Positions 10,668-19,274 of a stretch of DNA of 64,000 bases are shown here, in pieces. Below the pieces are notes generated by a model. It saw only the letters and a program-made list of their open reading frames with translations, did no database searches and had not been told where the DNA came from. This DNA comes from Nakamurella alba. GTDB lineage: Bacteria > Actinomycetota > Actinomycetes > Mycobacteriales > Nakamurellaceae. Both the position numbers and the translations under genes were made by a program. Numbering within the stretch: the first letter of the stretch is position 1; the number at the start of each line of letters is the position of its first letter. Where the stretch lies: assembly GCF_009707545.1 (NCBI RefSeq), contig NZ_WLYK01000001.1, positions 1,178,001 through 1,242,000 of the forward strand, given 5' to 3'.

Positions 10668-11884
10668 GATGCGGGCCGGGTTGACCGCGGTGTAGAGGCG
10701 CCCGCGGTGCTCATCGCGACCGGCACGGTGGAGGCCATGAAGCCGTAGTACTTGCCGGCGACCGGGTGCAGCGGGTCACCGGTGATGGCATGACCCTTGG
10801 TACCGGCCACCGCGGCCTGGTTCAGCACGATCTTCATCGCCTGCGCGGCGGTCTTGCCGACGCACGACCCACCGTTGAAGCAGTTGAGCACCACGCCGCT
10901 GACCGCGGCCGCGGCGATCGAGGTGCCGGACTGGATGTAGCCGTAGGTGCCGCCCTTGCGGGTGGTGTACGGGCAGACGCCCGGGCCGGCGATGGTGTGC
11001 TCGGCGTCGGCCGCCGTGGCCGCGTAGTAGCTGGTGTAGTAGGCGCGGTCACCGCCGTCGGGCGCGGTGCAGGTGCCGGGCGCCTGGGCGGTACCGCCCG
11101 GGCGGCCGTCGAAATCGGCGGCGTTGGTGACGGCGAGGACCTCGTTGTACGCGGCCGGGATCAGCGTGGAGAGCGGCTGCGGCGACTGGCCGGACTTGGC
11201 GTTGCCGCCGGAACCGGTGAAGACCAGGCCCTTGGAGTAGAGGGTGCAGATGCCCTGGTGGATCGGGTCGTTGTTGGTGCGGCCGCAGTTGCCGTCGTCG
11301 CTGCCCGGGGCGGCGAGAGACATGTTGACGACCTTGATCCGGTTCGCCGCGGCATAGGTGTTCAGCCAGTTGAGGGCGCACAGGAAGGTCTGCACCGTGC
11401 CCTGCTCCTTGGCGTTCAGGATGCGGATCGACACGATCGGCGCGCCCGGAGCAACGCCGGCGGTGACACCCTTCGCGGTGTTCGGCTTGCCCGCGATCAC
11501 CCCGGACACCCCGGTGCCGTGCCCGTTCAGGTCCGTGTAGAGGTCGGTGACCGGTAGTTCCTTCGCCACCCCGGAGAGGCAGTCGATCGACTTCGCCAGG
11601 TTGAGGTCGGGGTGCGGGTAGACACCCGTGTCCAGCACCGCGACCGCGGGACCCGTCGACGGCCAGGCCTTGCCCGATCCTGCGCTCACCGGGGCCAGGT
11701 CGGCCTGCACACTGCGCACCGCCGGGGTCGGCGTGGCCGCTGCCGCCGCTGCCTCGACCGCAGGCACCGCGGGAACCGCTGCCGCAGCCGGGGTGAGGAA
11801 GGTCAGCGACGCCCCGAGGAACATCAGCGCGGCGACCGCGGCGAGCGAACGGGGCCGACGGCCCCGACGGATGGCACTGGGCAT
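10511..11884 (-). CDS. Secreted subtilisin-like (S8) serine protease, frameshifted before its repeat domain
   Basis: The N-terminus (RRGRRPRSL, then a hydrophobic stretch ending TPAAAA) is a signal peptide. The S8 triad is intact: Asp85 in VAVLDTG, His122 in NGHGTG, and Ser in IQSGTSIAAAAVSG near residue 340; the usual Pro-His after GTSMA is replaced by Ala. Cysteine pairs are plentiful, as expected for an exported enzyme. GGAGGA lies 5 nt before ATG 11884, and a short hairpin precedes it. After GKYYGFMASTVPVAM the reading becomes Pro/Ser/Ala-rich nonsense that is the shifted reading of the repeat domain, so the last 60 or so residues are not real. Confidence 0.8.
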   Translation of the reverse strand: MPSAIRRGRRPRSLAAVAALMFLGASLTFLTPAAAAVPAVPAVEAAAAAATPTPAVRSVQADLAPVSAGSGKAWPSTGPAVAVLDTGVYPHPDLNLAKSIDCLSGVAKELPVTDLYTDLNGHGTGVSGVIAGKPNTAKGVTAGVAPGAPIVSIRILNAKEQGTVQTFLCALNWLNTYAAANRIKVVNMSLAAPGSDDGNCGRTNNDPIHQGICTLYSKGLVFTGSGGNAKSGQSPQPLSTLIPAAYNEVLAVTNAADFDGRPGGTAQAPGTCTAPDGGDRAYYTSYYAATAADAEHTIAGPGVCPYTTRKGGTYGYIQSGTSIAAAAVSGVVLNCFNGGSCVGKTAAQAMKIVLNQAAVAGTKGHAITGDPLHPVAGKYYGFMASTVPVAMSTAGASTPRSTRPASWTPAAVGAATAPCPPTAPSCSRWPVAAASRPPVPAPSWSTSPPSPPDPPAR

Positions 11885-11903
11885 GGACGTCCTCCACTGA
11901 CGT

Positions 11904-11920
11904 GCACCGTGAGACGGTGC
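11904..11920 (-). promoter_or_regulatory. 5'-UTR hairpin before the subtilase gene
   Basis: A perfect 7-bp inverted repeat (GCACCGT and ACGGTGC, 3-nt loop) lies about 20 nt upstream of the start codon and just before the Shine-Dalgarno sequence. It could affect translation or mRNA stability; no known riboswitch class is recognised. Confidence 0.35.
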
Positions 11921-12316
11921 GACAAGCCGGGATGGCAAGGAGCCGGCGGCAGGGACATCGGTGGCCGGCACGAACCCCCGACTGCCGGTGACTGCCTCCG
12001 ACGGCGACCTGACCACGCTGACGAGCCCGCCGGAGGTAGTGAACCACGGCCCGCCGTCACCGGTCATCCGGCGCCGCGCGACCCATCGGTGGCGTGGTAC
12101 TCCCCGGACGGGTGCGCCCGGGTCACCCGTCGGTGACCGCAGATGCTCCGGCGACACCCGCACGTAACGCACGAAACATCGGTTCACCGGGTGCGATGGA
12201 ACAGACCCGTGCGCTCGACGGGTGACAGCGTTGTCCCGACGTGGCACAGATCGGGTGGCGGGCGTGCGGCGGCACACGTTCGCCACACGGGGGGTGCACA
12301 GGGGTACGGAGAAAGC
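11921..12316. other. Intergenic region between divergent genes
   Basis: About 400 bp between the subtilase and the GAF-EAL gene. It must hold both promoters. I see no convincing gene, tRNA or long repeat; its long open frames have the codon use expected of GC-rich noise. An undetected structured leader upstream of the protease is possible but not supported by anything I can name. Confidence 0.4.
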
Positions 12317-13708
12317 GTGGCGACAGGGGACCGGTCGGGCGAAGGTGGTGGCCGTGAGTCGGCCGCAACGGTTGCGCGGACGTACGGTGAAATCCGTCGG
12401 ACGATCGTCAAGGAAATGGCGGACCGACCCGACAGTGCAAGGTTGCAAGGGGTGAGACCGATCAGCGCCACACAGGTCAACGCAGCGAGGCGCCGGCAGC
12501 ACATCTCGGCCCGCCACTACCTCGGCAGGCACGGGCCCGCCTCGGCCATCGACCACTCCGTGCGGCTGGCCGCACGGCATTTCGACTTCCCGTCGGCACA
12601 GGTCAACATCGTCGACCAGGCGTTCCAGCACACCATCGCCGCCCACGGGACCGAGCTCGGGGTCATCCCGCGGGAACTGTCGATGTGCGCCGGGGTGGTG
12701 GACAGCGGCGCGCCGGTGGTCGTCCCGGACATCACTCCCGGCGGCTTGGCCGATCCGTACCGGGTCTACGTCGGGGTTCCGCTGCGCGGCCGCGAGGGCC
12801 TCCCCGTCGGGGCACTGTGCCTGCTGGACACGGTGCCCCGCGAGTTCGGATCCGACCAGCTCCGTGAGCTCCACGACGTGGCCGCGGTGGTCGAGGAGCA
12901 GCTCGAGCTACGCCGACGGGAGCAGGGCGAGCACACCAGGGCGGTCGCCGAGAGCAGGGAGCTCGCGGCGGCGACCGAGGCCGGCCAGATCGTCCCGTGG
13001 TACCAGCCGATCATCCGGCTGGGCGACGGCAGGTTGACCGCCGTCGAGGCGCTGGCTCGCTGGGAGCATCCCGACGACGGGGTACTGCCACCGTCGGAGT
13101 TCCTGCCGCGGGCCGAACGCAGTGACCTGGTCATCGATCTCGACCTGGCGGTGCTGGGCCGGGCGATGACCGACTTCGGGCGGTGGCTCACGATCCGGCC
13201 GGACCTGCGGATCAACGTGAACCTGTCCGCCCGGCACTTCGAGTACGCCGACTGCATCGACCGCATCACCGAGACCGTGGTCGACGCCGGGGTCGACCCG
13301 GGTGCGGTCAGCCTCGAGGTGACCGAGAGCACAGCCATGGCAGCCAGTCCCAACGACCGCGCCTTCCTGTCCGAACTGCGCAGTCGCGGCTTCCGGATCG
13401 TGCTCGACGACTTCGGCACCGGCTTCTCGTCGGTGGGACACGTCCTGCGCCTGCCCATCGACGGGATCAAGCTGGACCGGGCGGTGGCCGCATCACTGGG
13501 GACGACGGTGGGCGACGCGGTCGGTCGGGCGCTGATGACCCTGGCCCGGGATCTGGACTTCCACACGTGCATCGAGGGCGTCGAGAGCCGGCGGCAGGCG
13601 GTGCTGGCCCGGCGCCTGGGCTGCGACGACGGCCAGGGCTACCACTGGTCCCCGGCCCTCCCGGCGTCATCGATCCCGAATCTGCTGCAGGAAGACGCGG
13701 CGGGCTGA
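12317..13708 (+). CDS. GAF-EAL cyclic-di-GMP phosphodiesterase
   Basis: A 463-residue cytoplasmic protein with a GAF sensor (about residues 65-195) and a C-terminal EAL domain (about 215-455) that should hydrolyse c-di-GMP to pGpG. Catalytic motifs look complete: VEALARW, the Asn of NVNLSARH, the Glu of LEVTES, DDFGTGFSS, the Lys of IKLDRA, EGVES, and the Gln of GCDDGQGY. The GTG at 12317 is chosen because GGAGAAA sits 5 nt upstream; ATG 12418 is an alternative. It converges on the GGDEF gene at 13896, with a strong terminator between. The GAF ligand cannot be read from the sequence. Confidence 0.88.
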   Translation: MATGDRSGEGGGRESAATVARTYGEIRRTIVKEMADRPDSARLQGVRPISATQVNAARRRQHISARHYLGRHGPASAIDHSVRLAARHFDFPSAQVNIVDQAFQHTIAAHGTELGVIPRELSMCAGVVDSGAPVVVPDITPGGLADPYRVYVGVPLRGREGLPVGALCLLDTVPREFGSDQLRELHDVAAVVEEQLELRRREQGEHTRAVAESRELAAATEAGQIVPWYQPIIRLGDGRLTAVEALARWEHPDDGVLPPSEFLPRAERSDLVIDLDLAVLGRAMTDFGRWLTIRPDLRINVNLSARHFEYADCIDRITETVVDAGVDPGAVSLEVTESTAMAASPNDRAFLSELRSRGFRIVLDDFGTGFSSVGHVLRLPIDGIKLDRAVAASLGTTVGDAVGRALMTLARDLDFHTCIEGVESRRQAVLARRLGCDDGQGYHWSPALPASSIPNLLQEDAAG

Positions 13709-13719
13709 ACGGCCGGAAC

Positions 13720-13755
13720 GCCGAAGGCCGGTCGCGCTCGCGACCGGCCTTCGGC
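13720..13755 (+). terminator. Rho-independent-like terminator after the EAL gene
   Basis: Perfect 16-bp stem (GCCGAAGGCCGGTCGC) with a 4-nt loop, 11 bp after the EAL stop codon. There is no T-run, as is usual in GC-rich actinobacteria. Being symmetric it may also act on transcription from the opposite strand. Confidence 0.75.
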
Positions 13756-13758
13756 ATC

Positions 13759-13786
13759 TGGTGGAGGACCCAGGAATTGAACCTGG
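13759..13786 (-). other. tRNA 3'-end fragment (T-arm, acceptor 3' strand, CCA)
   Basis: Read on the minus strand, the sequence is a perfect 5-bp T-stem (CCAGG/CCTGG) around the loop TTCAATT, then a 7-nt acceptor strand GTCCTCC, discriminator A and CCA. The matching 5' acceptor strand GGAGGAC, D-arm and anticodon arm are not found within the next 80 nt, so only the 3' end of a tRNA is present. Such fragments are typical att sites left by elements that integrate into tRNA genes. The tRNA identity cannot be assigned. Confidence 0.55.
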
Positions 13787-13895
13787 CGGGGCGCCCCAAG
13801 TGCGCATCCCCCGTGGTGGTGGACGAACCGTAACGCACCTGCCGTTTCCGGGCAAGCCGGACGTCACCCGGCGTTCGGCTCGGGACACGTGCGGG

Positions 13896-14927
13896 TCAGG
13901 ACACGTGCTCCGCCAGCAGCTCCCGCCGCCGCCGTTTCGCCTCGTACATCCGCTCGTCCGCCGTCCGCTGGGCCCCGGGGAACCCGGCCACCACGGTGAA
14001 GGGGGCGTAGCCGATGGACCCGGCCACCCCGGCGTCCTCGAACGCCTGGCTGATCCGGGCGATCATCTCGCGCGTCCGCTCCTGGCCGGCGCCGACCGCG
14101 ATGATGCCGAACTCGTCGCCGCCGAGGCGGGCCACGACGTCGGAGTCCCGGGTGGTGGCGCGCAGCGCGTCCGCGGTCCGTTGGATGTAGCGGTCCCCGG
14201 CGTCGTGCCCCTGGGTGTCGTTGACGTACTTGAGGCGGTCCAGGTCGATCATCACCACGCTGGCCGGATCGCCGAACCGGCGGAACCGGGCCTCCTCGTG
14301 CTCGATGAACCGCTCCCAACCGCGCCTGTTCAGCAGGCCGGTGAGCGCGTCGGTGTCCGCATCGTGCCGGGCCTGCTCCAGGTCCCGGGCGGCCTCGGTC
14401 GCACTCGAGTCCGCGTCCAGGACCGCCGAGAGCATGCTCGAGAGCAGGTCGAGCAGCGGCTCCAGGTCACGGAGCGAGTCGTCCTTGGTCTCCGGGTCGA
14501 GACCGCAGATGGAGCCGAACACCTCGCCGTTCGGCCGGACGATCGGCGTGCCCACGTAGGCATTGATGGTCATGCCCTGGTCGGCGGCGTACCGGTAGGC
14601 CTCGTCGTAGACCCGGACCGCCCGCGTGTCCGGGGCGATCCGCGGTCCGTCGCCGCTGCTCATCCGGTGGCACATGGCCTTGTCCAACGGGAAGTCGTCA
14701 CCGGGCGCCACGCCGAACCCGTCCAACTCCGGGCTGGCGGTCAGGATGGTCTCGGTGCCGTGGGCGAAGCGGGTCACCGCCCACTGCTTCATGGGGGTGA
14801 CGGACCTCAGGTAGCCGACCACCTGTTCACTCACGGCGTCGAAGCCGCGGGTCGGCAGCAGCAGCGCCGGCGCGAACGGGTTCGCCGGAACCGGACCGCT
14901 CGCCTGCCTGCCTGTCGAGTTGTTCAC
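13896..14927 (-). CDS. GAF-GGDEF diguanylate cyclase
   Basis: A 343-residue cytoplasmic protein with an N-terminal GAF domain (about residues 25-165, with YVGTPIVRPNGEVFGSICGL) and a C-terminal GGDEF domain (about 190-335). The active site RLGGDEFG is intact, and RDSD five residues before it is a canonical RxxD inhibitory site, so an active, product-inhibited cyclase making c-di-GMP is expected. GTG 14927 is chosen because GGAGGA lies just upstream; an upstream in-frame ATG at 15074 has no such support. A TAGGCT box at 15015-15020 on the minus strand could be the -10 element. Confidence 0.9.
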   Translation of the reverse strand: MNNSTGRQASGPVPANPFAPALLLPTRGFDAVSEQVVGYLRSVTPMKQWAVTRFAHGTETILTASPELDGFGVAPGDDFPLDKAMCHRMSSGDGPRIAPDTRAVRVYDEAYRYAADQGMTINAYVGTPIVRPNGEVFGSICGLDPETKDDSLRDLEPLLDLLSSMLSAVLDADSSATEAARDLEQARHDADTDALTGLLNRRGWERFIEHEEARFRRFGDPASVVMIDLDRLKYVNDTQGHDAGDRYIQRTADALRATTRDSDVVARLGGDEFGIIAVGAGQERTREMIARISQAFEDAGVAGSIGYAPFTVVAGFPGAQRTADERMYEAKRRRRELLAEHVS

Positions 14928-15142
14928 CGAGTCCTCCCGGGTCTGCTTCCGGTCGTACGCTCGGTGGCCGCGTTCCCCTTCGGATCGCACCGACACCGGC
15001 GTTCGCCCGTTCAGCCTACTCGACGGCGTCGGGAAGTCCACGGATGTGTGCCCACCTTCGACGCGGCAGTGCATCGGTCACGGAGTCGGGCAGAACAGCG
15101 TTCGGATCGGCGGTCCGGTTGCGCGCAATCGGTGGACGAGCC

Positions 15143-16054
15143 TCAGGCCGCCCCGGCCGGCACCGGGAACTCCCACGGCCGGTTGAGCACCGGGGCCAGT
15201 TCGGCCTCCACCGCAGCCGGCAACCCCGGGTCGACCACCGTCCGGAGTGCCGCGACGGTCCGCCGCACCAGCTCCGCCGATTCCGCCCCCACCACCGTGC
15301 AGTTGATGCCCGCCGGCGCCGTCCCGGCGAACCCCAGCGCCACCGATGCGATGTCCACCCCGGTCTCCGCACACACCCGGGCCGCCCGCCCGATCGCCGC
15401 CAGGATCTCCGCCCCGGCCGGGTGCCAGGCCGGCGGCCCGGCGGCGGTCAGCGCCCCCATCGCCAGCGGCGCGGCGTTCATCACGCCGATCCCGGCCGCG
15501 GACAGCCGCGCCGCGACGGGTGCCAGTCGCCGGTCCTGCAGTTGGTACGTGCAGTAGGCCATCACGGTGTCCACCTGCTCGGCCAGGGCGACCCGCTCCA
15601 GCACGTCCAGTCGGTAGCCGGTCACCCCGATCGCCCCGACCACCCCGGCGGCCGCCAGCTCGCGCAGCACGGGCAGTGCCTCGTCCCGCACCTGACCCTC
15701 GTCACCCCAGTCGATGTCGTGGCACTGCACCAGGTCCAGCCGGTCGACGCCGAGCCGGTCCAGGCTCTCCTGGACGCTGCGCCGCACCCGGCCGGCCGAG
15801 AAGTCCCAGCCGGCGTCGCCGTAGCGGCCGACCTTGGTGGCGAGAAGGTAGTCCTGGCGCGGGATCCCGGCCAGCGCCCGGCCGAGCACGGTCTCCGACC
15901 TGGTGTCCCCGTAGTGCGGCGAGGTGTCCAGCAGGGTCATGCCCAGCTCCAGTGCGGCGCGCACGGCCCCGTCCGCCTCGGCCTGGTCCACCGCCCGGTA
16001 CGCACCCCCGAACGGCGCCGCCCCCAGCCCGAACCTCGGCAGCCGGATGCTCAT
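15143..16054 (-). CDS. Aldo/keto reductase, L-fucose/L-galactose (D-threo-aldose) 1-dehydrogenase type
   Basis: A 303-residue AKR. The family tetrad can be placed: the Asp in LLDTSPHYG, Tyr in HYGDTRSE, Lys in ATKVGR and His in QCHDIDWG. The wording VQCHDI is typical of the L-galactose dehydrogenase/D-threo-aldose 1-dehydrogenase branch, which oxidises aldoses such as L-fucose to the lactone. It would supply the first oxidative step for the island; a mutarotase (32135) and a lactonase (32451) are encoded nearby. It is the last gene of a minus-strand operon with a sugar ABC transporter, its start overlapping the end of the permease gene by 4 bp. Confidence 0.8.
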   Translation of the reverse strand: MSIRLPRFGLGAAPFGGAYRAVDQAEADGAVRAALELGMTLLDTSPHYGDTRSETVLGRALAGIPRQDYLLATKVGRYGDAGWDFSAGRVRRSVQESLDRLGVDRLDLVQCHDIDWGDEGQVRDEALPVLRELAAAGVVGAIGVTGYRLDVLERVALAEQVDTVMAYCTYQLQDRRLAPVAARLSAAGIGVMNAAPLAMGALTAAGPPAWHPAGAEILAAIGRAARVCAETGVDIASVALGFAGTAPAGINCTVVGAESAELVRRTVAALRTVVDPGLPAAVEAELAPVLNRPWEFPVPAGAA

Positions 16055-16917
16055 TTGTCTGTAGCTGCCAAACCCTTGGTGATGAACGGCTCGAACGCGA
16101 TCACCACGCAGATGATCGGCGCGATCATGATCACCGTCAGGGCACTGATCAGGTCCCAGGGCTTGCCGGCGTTGGCGACGCTGGCCGACAGGTTGAGCAG
16201 ACCCAGGGCCAGCGGCTGGCTGTCGGCCGACTGGGCGAAGATCAGCGGGTAGAACAGCTCGTTCCAGCAGTGGATGAAGTTGATGACCAGCATGGTGGCC
16301 ACCGCCGGCATGGTCAGCGGCAGGGTGATCCGGAAGATCACGCCGATCATGCTGGCGCCGTCGATCTTCGCCGCCTCCTCCACCTCCACCGGCACCCGCC
16401 GGATGAAGGTGGTGAGGATCCACACGGTGAACGGGGTGATCGCCGAGGTGATCAGGATGTTCAGCCCGGTCAGGCTGTCCACCAGGTCCAGGTCGCCGAA
16501 GACGTCGAACAGCGGGATGACGGTGGCGATCTGCGGCAGCGAGCTGCTCAGCAGCAGCAGCCCGAGCAACAGCTTGCTGCCGGGGAAGGAGTACCGGGCG
16601 AAGGCGTAGGCGGCGAGGTAGGAGATGGCCACCGACACCACCGTCGAGGTGATCGAGATGATCAGCGAGTTCGCCATCGCCTTGCCCACCGGGTACTGGG
16701 TGAACAGCCGGACGAAGTTGTCGAAGGTGAACTCGGTCGGCAGGTACCGGGGCGGTGCGGTGAGCAGCTTGCCGCCGGGGGTCACCGACGACACCACGAT
16801 CCAGTAGATCGGGAACAACGCGACCAGGAACAGCGCGGTCAGCCCGATCCACCGGCCGATCGGCCGCTTCCGCCGCCGGGTCGTGACCGGCAGCTCGGAC
16901 ACCGTGGTGGCGCTCAC
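16051..16917 (-). CDS. Sugar ABC transporter permease (MalG type)
   Basis: A 288-residue inner-membrane permease with six predicted membrane segments. The EAA loop that docks the ATPase is seen as EEAAKIDGASMIGVIFRITL. The GTG at 16917 overlaps the stop of the upstream permease gene (GTGA). It pairs with the MalF-type permease and the lipoprotein to import a sugar or oligosaccharide. No ATPase gene is present in the window, so a shared MsmK/UgpC-like ATPase elsewhere is likely. Confidence 0.9.
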   Translation of the reverse strand: MSATTVSELPVTTRRRKRPIGRWIGLTALFLVALFPIYWIVVSSVTPGGKLLTAPPRYLPTEFTFDNFVRLFTQYPVGKAMANSLIISITSTVVSVAISYLAAYAFARYSFPGSKLLLGLLLLSSSLPQIATVIPLFDVFGDLDLVDSLTGLNILITSAITPFTVWILTTFIRRVPVEVEEAAKIDGASMIGVIFRITLPLTMPAVATMLVINFIHCWNELFYPLIFAQSADSQPLALGLLNLSASVANAGKPWDLISALTVIMIAPIICVVIAFEPFITKGLAATDK

Positions 16918-17873
16918 TTCTCGTACCTCCGGCGGGCCAGGGAGAACACGGTGCCGATGATGCAGACGAAGACCAGCAGCACCATCGCGACGGCCGCGCT
17001 GCGGCCGAAGTTGAAGTTCTGGAATCCGATGACATAGGCGGAGTACCCGAGCACGCTGGTCGCGGTGCCCGGGCCGCCGCCCGTCATCGCCAGCACCAGG
17101 TCGAACGAGGCGACCTGCCAGATCAGCATGAACATGCCGGCCGACAGCACCACCGGCATCACCAGCGGCAGGGTGATGCGGCGGAACTGGCCCCAGGCGT
17201 TCGCGCCGTCCACCTGGGCCGCCTCGTACAGCTCGCCGGGGATCGTCTGCAGCGCAGCCAGCAGCAGCACCGCGACGAAACCCGCGTTGCGCCAGACGTT
17301 CACGCCGATCACCGAGACCCGGGCCGGGTTGACCTCGGACAGCCAGCTGACGCCGTCGAAGCCGACCAGGTTGAGGAGCCCGGCGATCACGCCGTACTGC
17401 GGGTCGAGGGCGAACTTGAACGCGACGCCGGCCACCACCGCCGGGATGGCCCAGGGCAGCAGGTTGACCGCCCGGGCCAGCCGGCGGAAGCGGAACTTCT
17501 GGTTGAGCAGCACCGCCAGCGCCAGCCCGATGACGATCTCCAGCAGGGTGGACACCACGGCGAACACCGCGGTGAAGAACAGTGATCCCTGGATCTGCGG
17601 GTTCTCCGCCAGGTAGGTGTAGTTGTCGAACCCGGCCCAGGTGGCCGGTCCCTGCGTCGGGTTGTCGTTCTGCAGGCTGGTGACGGCGGTCTGCACCATC
17701 GGGTAGCCGGCGGTGAACACCCGGATCAGCACCACCGGCGCCACCAGGGCGAAGCAGAACAGGACCACCCGCAGATTGCGCCGGCGGCGTGGTCGTGCCG
17801 CCGGCACCTTCTGCGACGGCGAGGATCCCGCCACCTCGATCCCGGTGCGCGGTCCGGGGTGCGTCGTGCTCAT
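16914..17873 (-). CDS. Sugar ABC transporter permease (MalF type)
   Basis: A 319-residue permease with a basic cytoplasmic N-terminus (RPRRRRNLR), six membrane segments and the EAA loop YEAAQVDGANAWGQFRRITL. It is the first permease after the binding-protein gene, 3 bp from its stop, and overlaps the second permease by 4 bp, so the three are cotranscribed. Substrate is inferred from the surrounding catabolic genes only. Confidence 0.9.
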   Translation of the reverse strand: MSTTHPGPRTGIEVAGSSPSQKVPAARPRRRRNLRVVLFCFALVAPVVLIRVFTAGYPMVQTAVTSLQNDNPTQGPATWAGFDNYTYLAENPQIQGSLFFTAVFAVVSTLLEIVIGLALAVLLNQKFRFRRLARAVNLLPWAIPAVVAGVAFKFALDPQYGVIAGLLNLVGFDGVSWLSEVNPARVSVIGVNVWRNAGFVAVLLLAALQTIPGELYEAAQVDGANAWGQFRRITLPLVMPVVLSAGMFMLIWQVASFDLVLAMTGGGPGTATSVLGYSAYVIGFQNFNFGRSAAVAMVLLVFVCIIGTVFSLARRRYEK

Positions 17874-17876
17874 CGG

Positions 17877-19202
17877 TCAGCCCAGCGCCTTGATCTGCGA
17901 TGCGCCGTTGGACATCGCCTCGTCGATGGACAGCTGCCCGGACAGGTAGCCGGTGTACATGTCGTCGAGGATGCCCTGTGCCTCGTTGATCTTCGGGTGG
18001 AACGGCCGCGGCTTGACCACGTTCGCCTTGTTGTAGTCGGCGAGCGCGATGTACTGCGGACGGTCCGGCAGGGCGTCCAGGGTGGTGTTCCGGATGACGG
18101 AGAACTGCGAGTTCTTCGCGCTGGCCAGGGCCACCGCCTGGTCCTTGCCGGTCATGTAGGCGACGAAAGCCTTGGCGTTGTCCTTGTTCTCGCCCGCCGC
18201 GGGGACGGCCAGACCCCAGCCACCGCCGTAGGTCGCGGCCTGGCCGCCGGTGCCGGCCGGCGGCGGGACGACGACGACCTTGTCCGGCGAGTACCAGGGC
18301 GTGGTGCCGGCGGAGACGCTGAGGAAGTAGTCCCACTGCCGCATCGACAACAGCGAGTCCCCGGTGTAGGCGGCGTTGCTCTGGTCGTAGGTCCAGGCCA
18401 GGCCGTCCTTGGGCATGTAGCCGGTGGTCAGCATGTCGTTGGCGAACTCGAACGCCGCCTTGGTGCCGGCATCGAAGTCGAAGACCTGTCCGCCGCCCTG
18501 CAGCGACAGCCAGGCGGCATCGACCGAGGCCAGCGCCGGCTTGGACAGGGCGTCGCCGAAGGCGAACATGTTCTTGGACTTCGCCTTCTCGCCCAACGCC
18601 TTCAGGTCGTCCCAGGACGCCGGGACGTCGGCCTTGAGCTCGGTGAGGACGTCCTGCCGGACGACGTAGAGGCAGATGGTGAACGAGGTCGGCAGCCGGT
18701 AGATCTTGCCGTCCTGCGACGACCAGGTGTCGGCGTAGTCCTTGACGAAGGTCGGGAAGTCCGACCAGTACTCGGCGTTGCCGATGTCGTCCAGCGGCTC
18801 CAACCAGCCGGCCTTGACGAAGCCGGGGGTGGCCTCGTCGGAGATGACCATGACGTCGACGGCGGGCTTGCCGGAGACGAAGCCCGGGGTGAACTGCTGG
18901 ATCAGTTCGACGCCGGACGAGCCGGAGAGCGGGACGATCTCGACCTTGACGCCGGACTCCTTGGTGAAGGCGTCGATGGTCGGCTGGATCGGTTCCACCC
19001 AGGCCTGGACGATGCCGAGCTTGATGGTGCCGCCACCTCCGCCGCCGCCACCGCTGGTGGCGGTGCCCGACCCGCCGCCGGAGTCGTCGGAGCCGCAGGC
19101 GGCGAGCAGGGGAGCGGCCAGCCCGGCGGCGGCCAGGGTGCCGCCGGCCCGGAGCAGGGTGCGGCGGGAGATGGGGCGCTGGAACAACGGGTTCGGCTTC
19201 AT
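17877..19202 (-). CDS. Sugar ABC transporter substrate-binding lipoprotein (Tat-type)
   Basis: A 441-residue extracellular solute-binding protein, family 1. The N-terminus has a twin-arginine motif (SRRTLLR) and a lipobox LLAAC with the lipidated Cys at residue 36, followed by a Gly/Ser-rich tether, so it is exported folded and anchored to the outer face of the membrane. The remainder has typical SBP segments (for example TYGGGWGLAVPAAGENKDNA). It begins the transporter operon that continues to the aldose dehydrogenase. Confidence 0.9.
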   Translation of the reverse strand: MKPNPLFQRPISRRTLLRAGGTLAAAGLAAPLLAACGSDDSGGGSGTATSGGGGGGGGTIKLGIVQAWVEPIQPTIDAFTKESGVKVEIVPLSGSSGVELIQQFTPGFVSGKPAVDVMVISDEATPGFVKAGWLEPLDDIGNAEYWSDFPTFVKDYADTWSSQDGKIYRLPTSFTICLYVVRQDVLTELKADVPASWDDLKALGEKAKSKNMFAFGDALSKPALASVDAAWLSLQGGGQVFDFDAGTKAAFEFANDMLTTGYMPKDGLAWTYDQSNAAYTGDSLLSMRQWDYFLSVSAGTTPWYSPDKVVVVPPPAGTGGQAATYGGGWGLAVPAAGENKDNAKAFVAYMTGKDQAVALASAKNSQFSVIRNTTLDALPDRPQYIALADYNKANVVKPRPFHPKINEAQGILDDMYTGYLSGQLSIDEAMSNGASQIKALG

Positions 19203-19274
19203 CGATTCTCCGTACTTCGTTGTGACGGTGGACTTGTCGTGCTGATGCGTGCTGGTGATGCTGGTGCGGGTGGT

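Noticed and set aside
10511-10740. Programmed -1 frameshift between protease and repeat domain
   Set aside because: No slippery heptamer in the protease frame and no downstream pseudoknot that I can see; a single-base deletion is simpler.
11885-12316. c-di-AMP (ydaO) or other riboswitch before the subtilase
   Set aside because: Looked for because such switches precede actinobacterial wall hydrolases, but I could not match the conserved core; only a small hairpin is supported.
13759-13840. Complete tRNA gene on the minus strand
   Set aside because: No 5' acceptor strand GGAGGAC, D-arm or anticodon arm can be fitted within a normal tRNA length.
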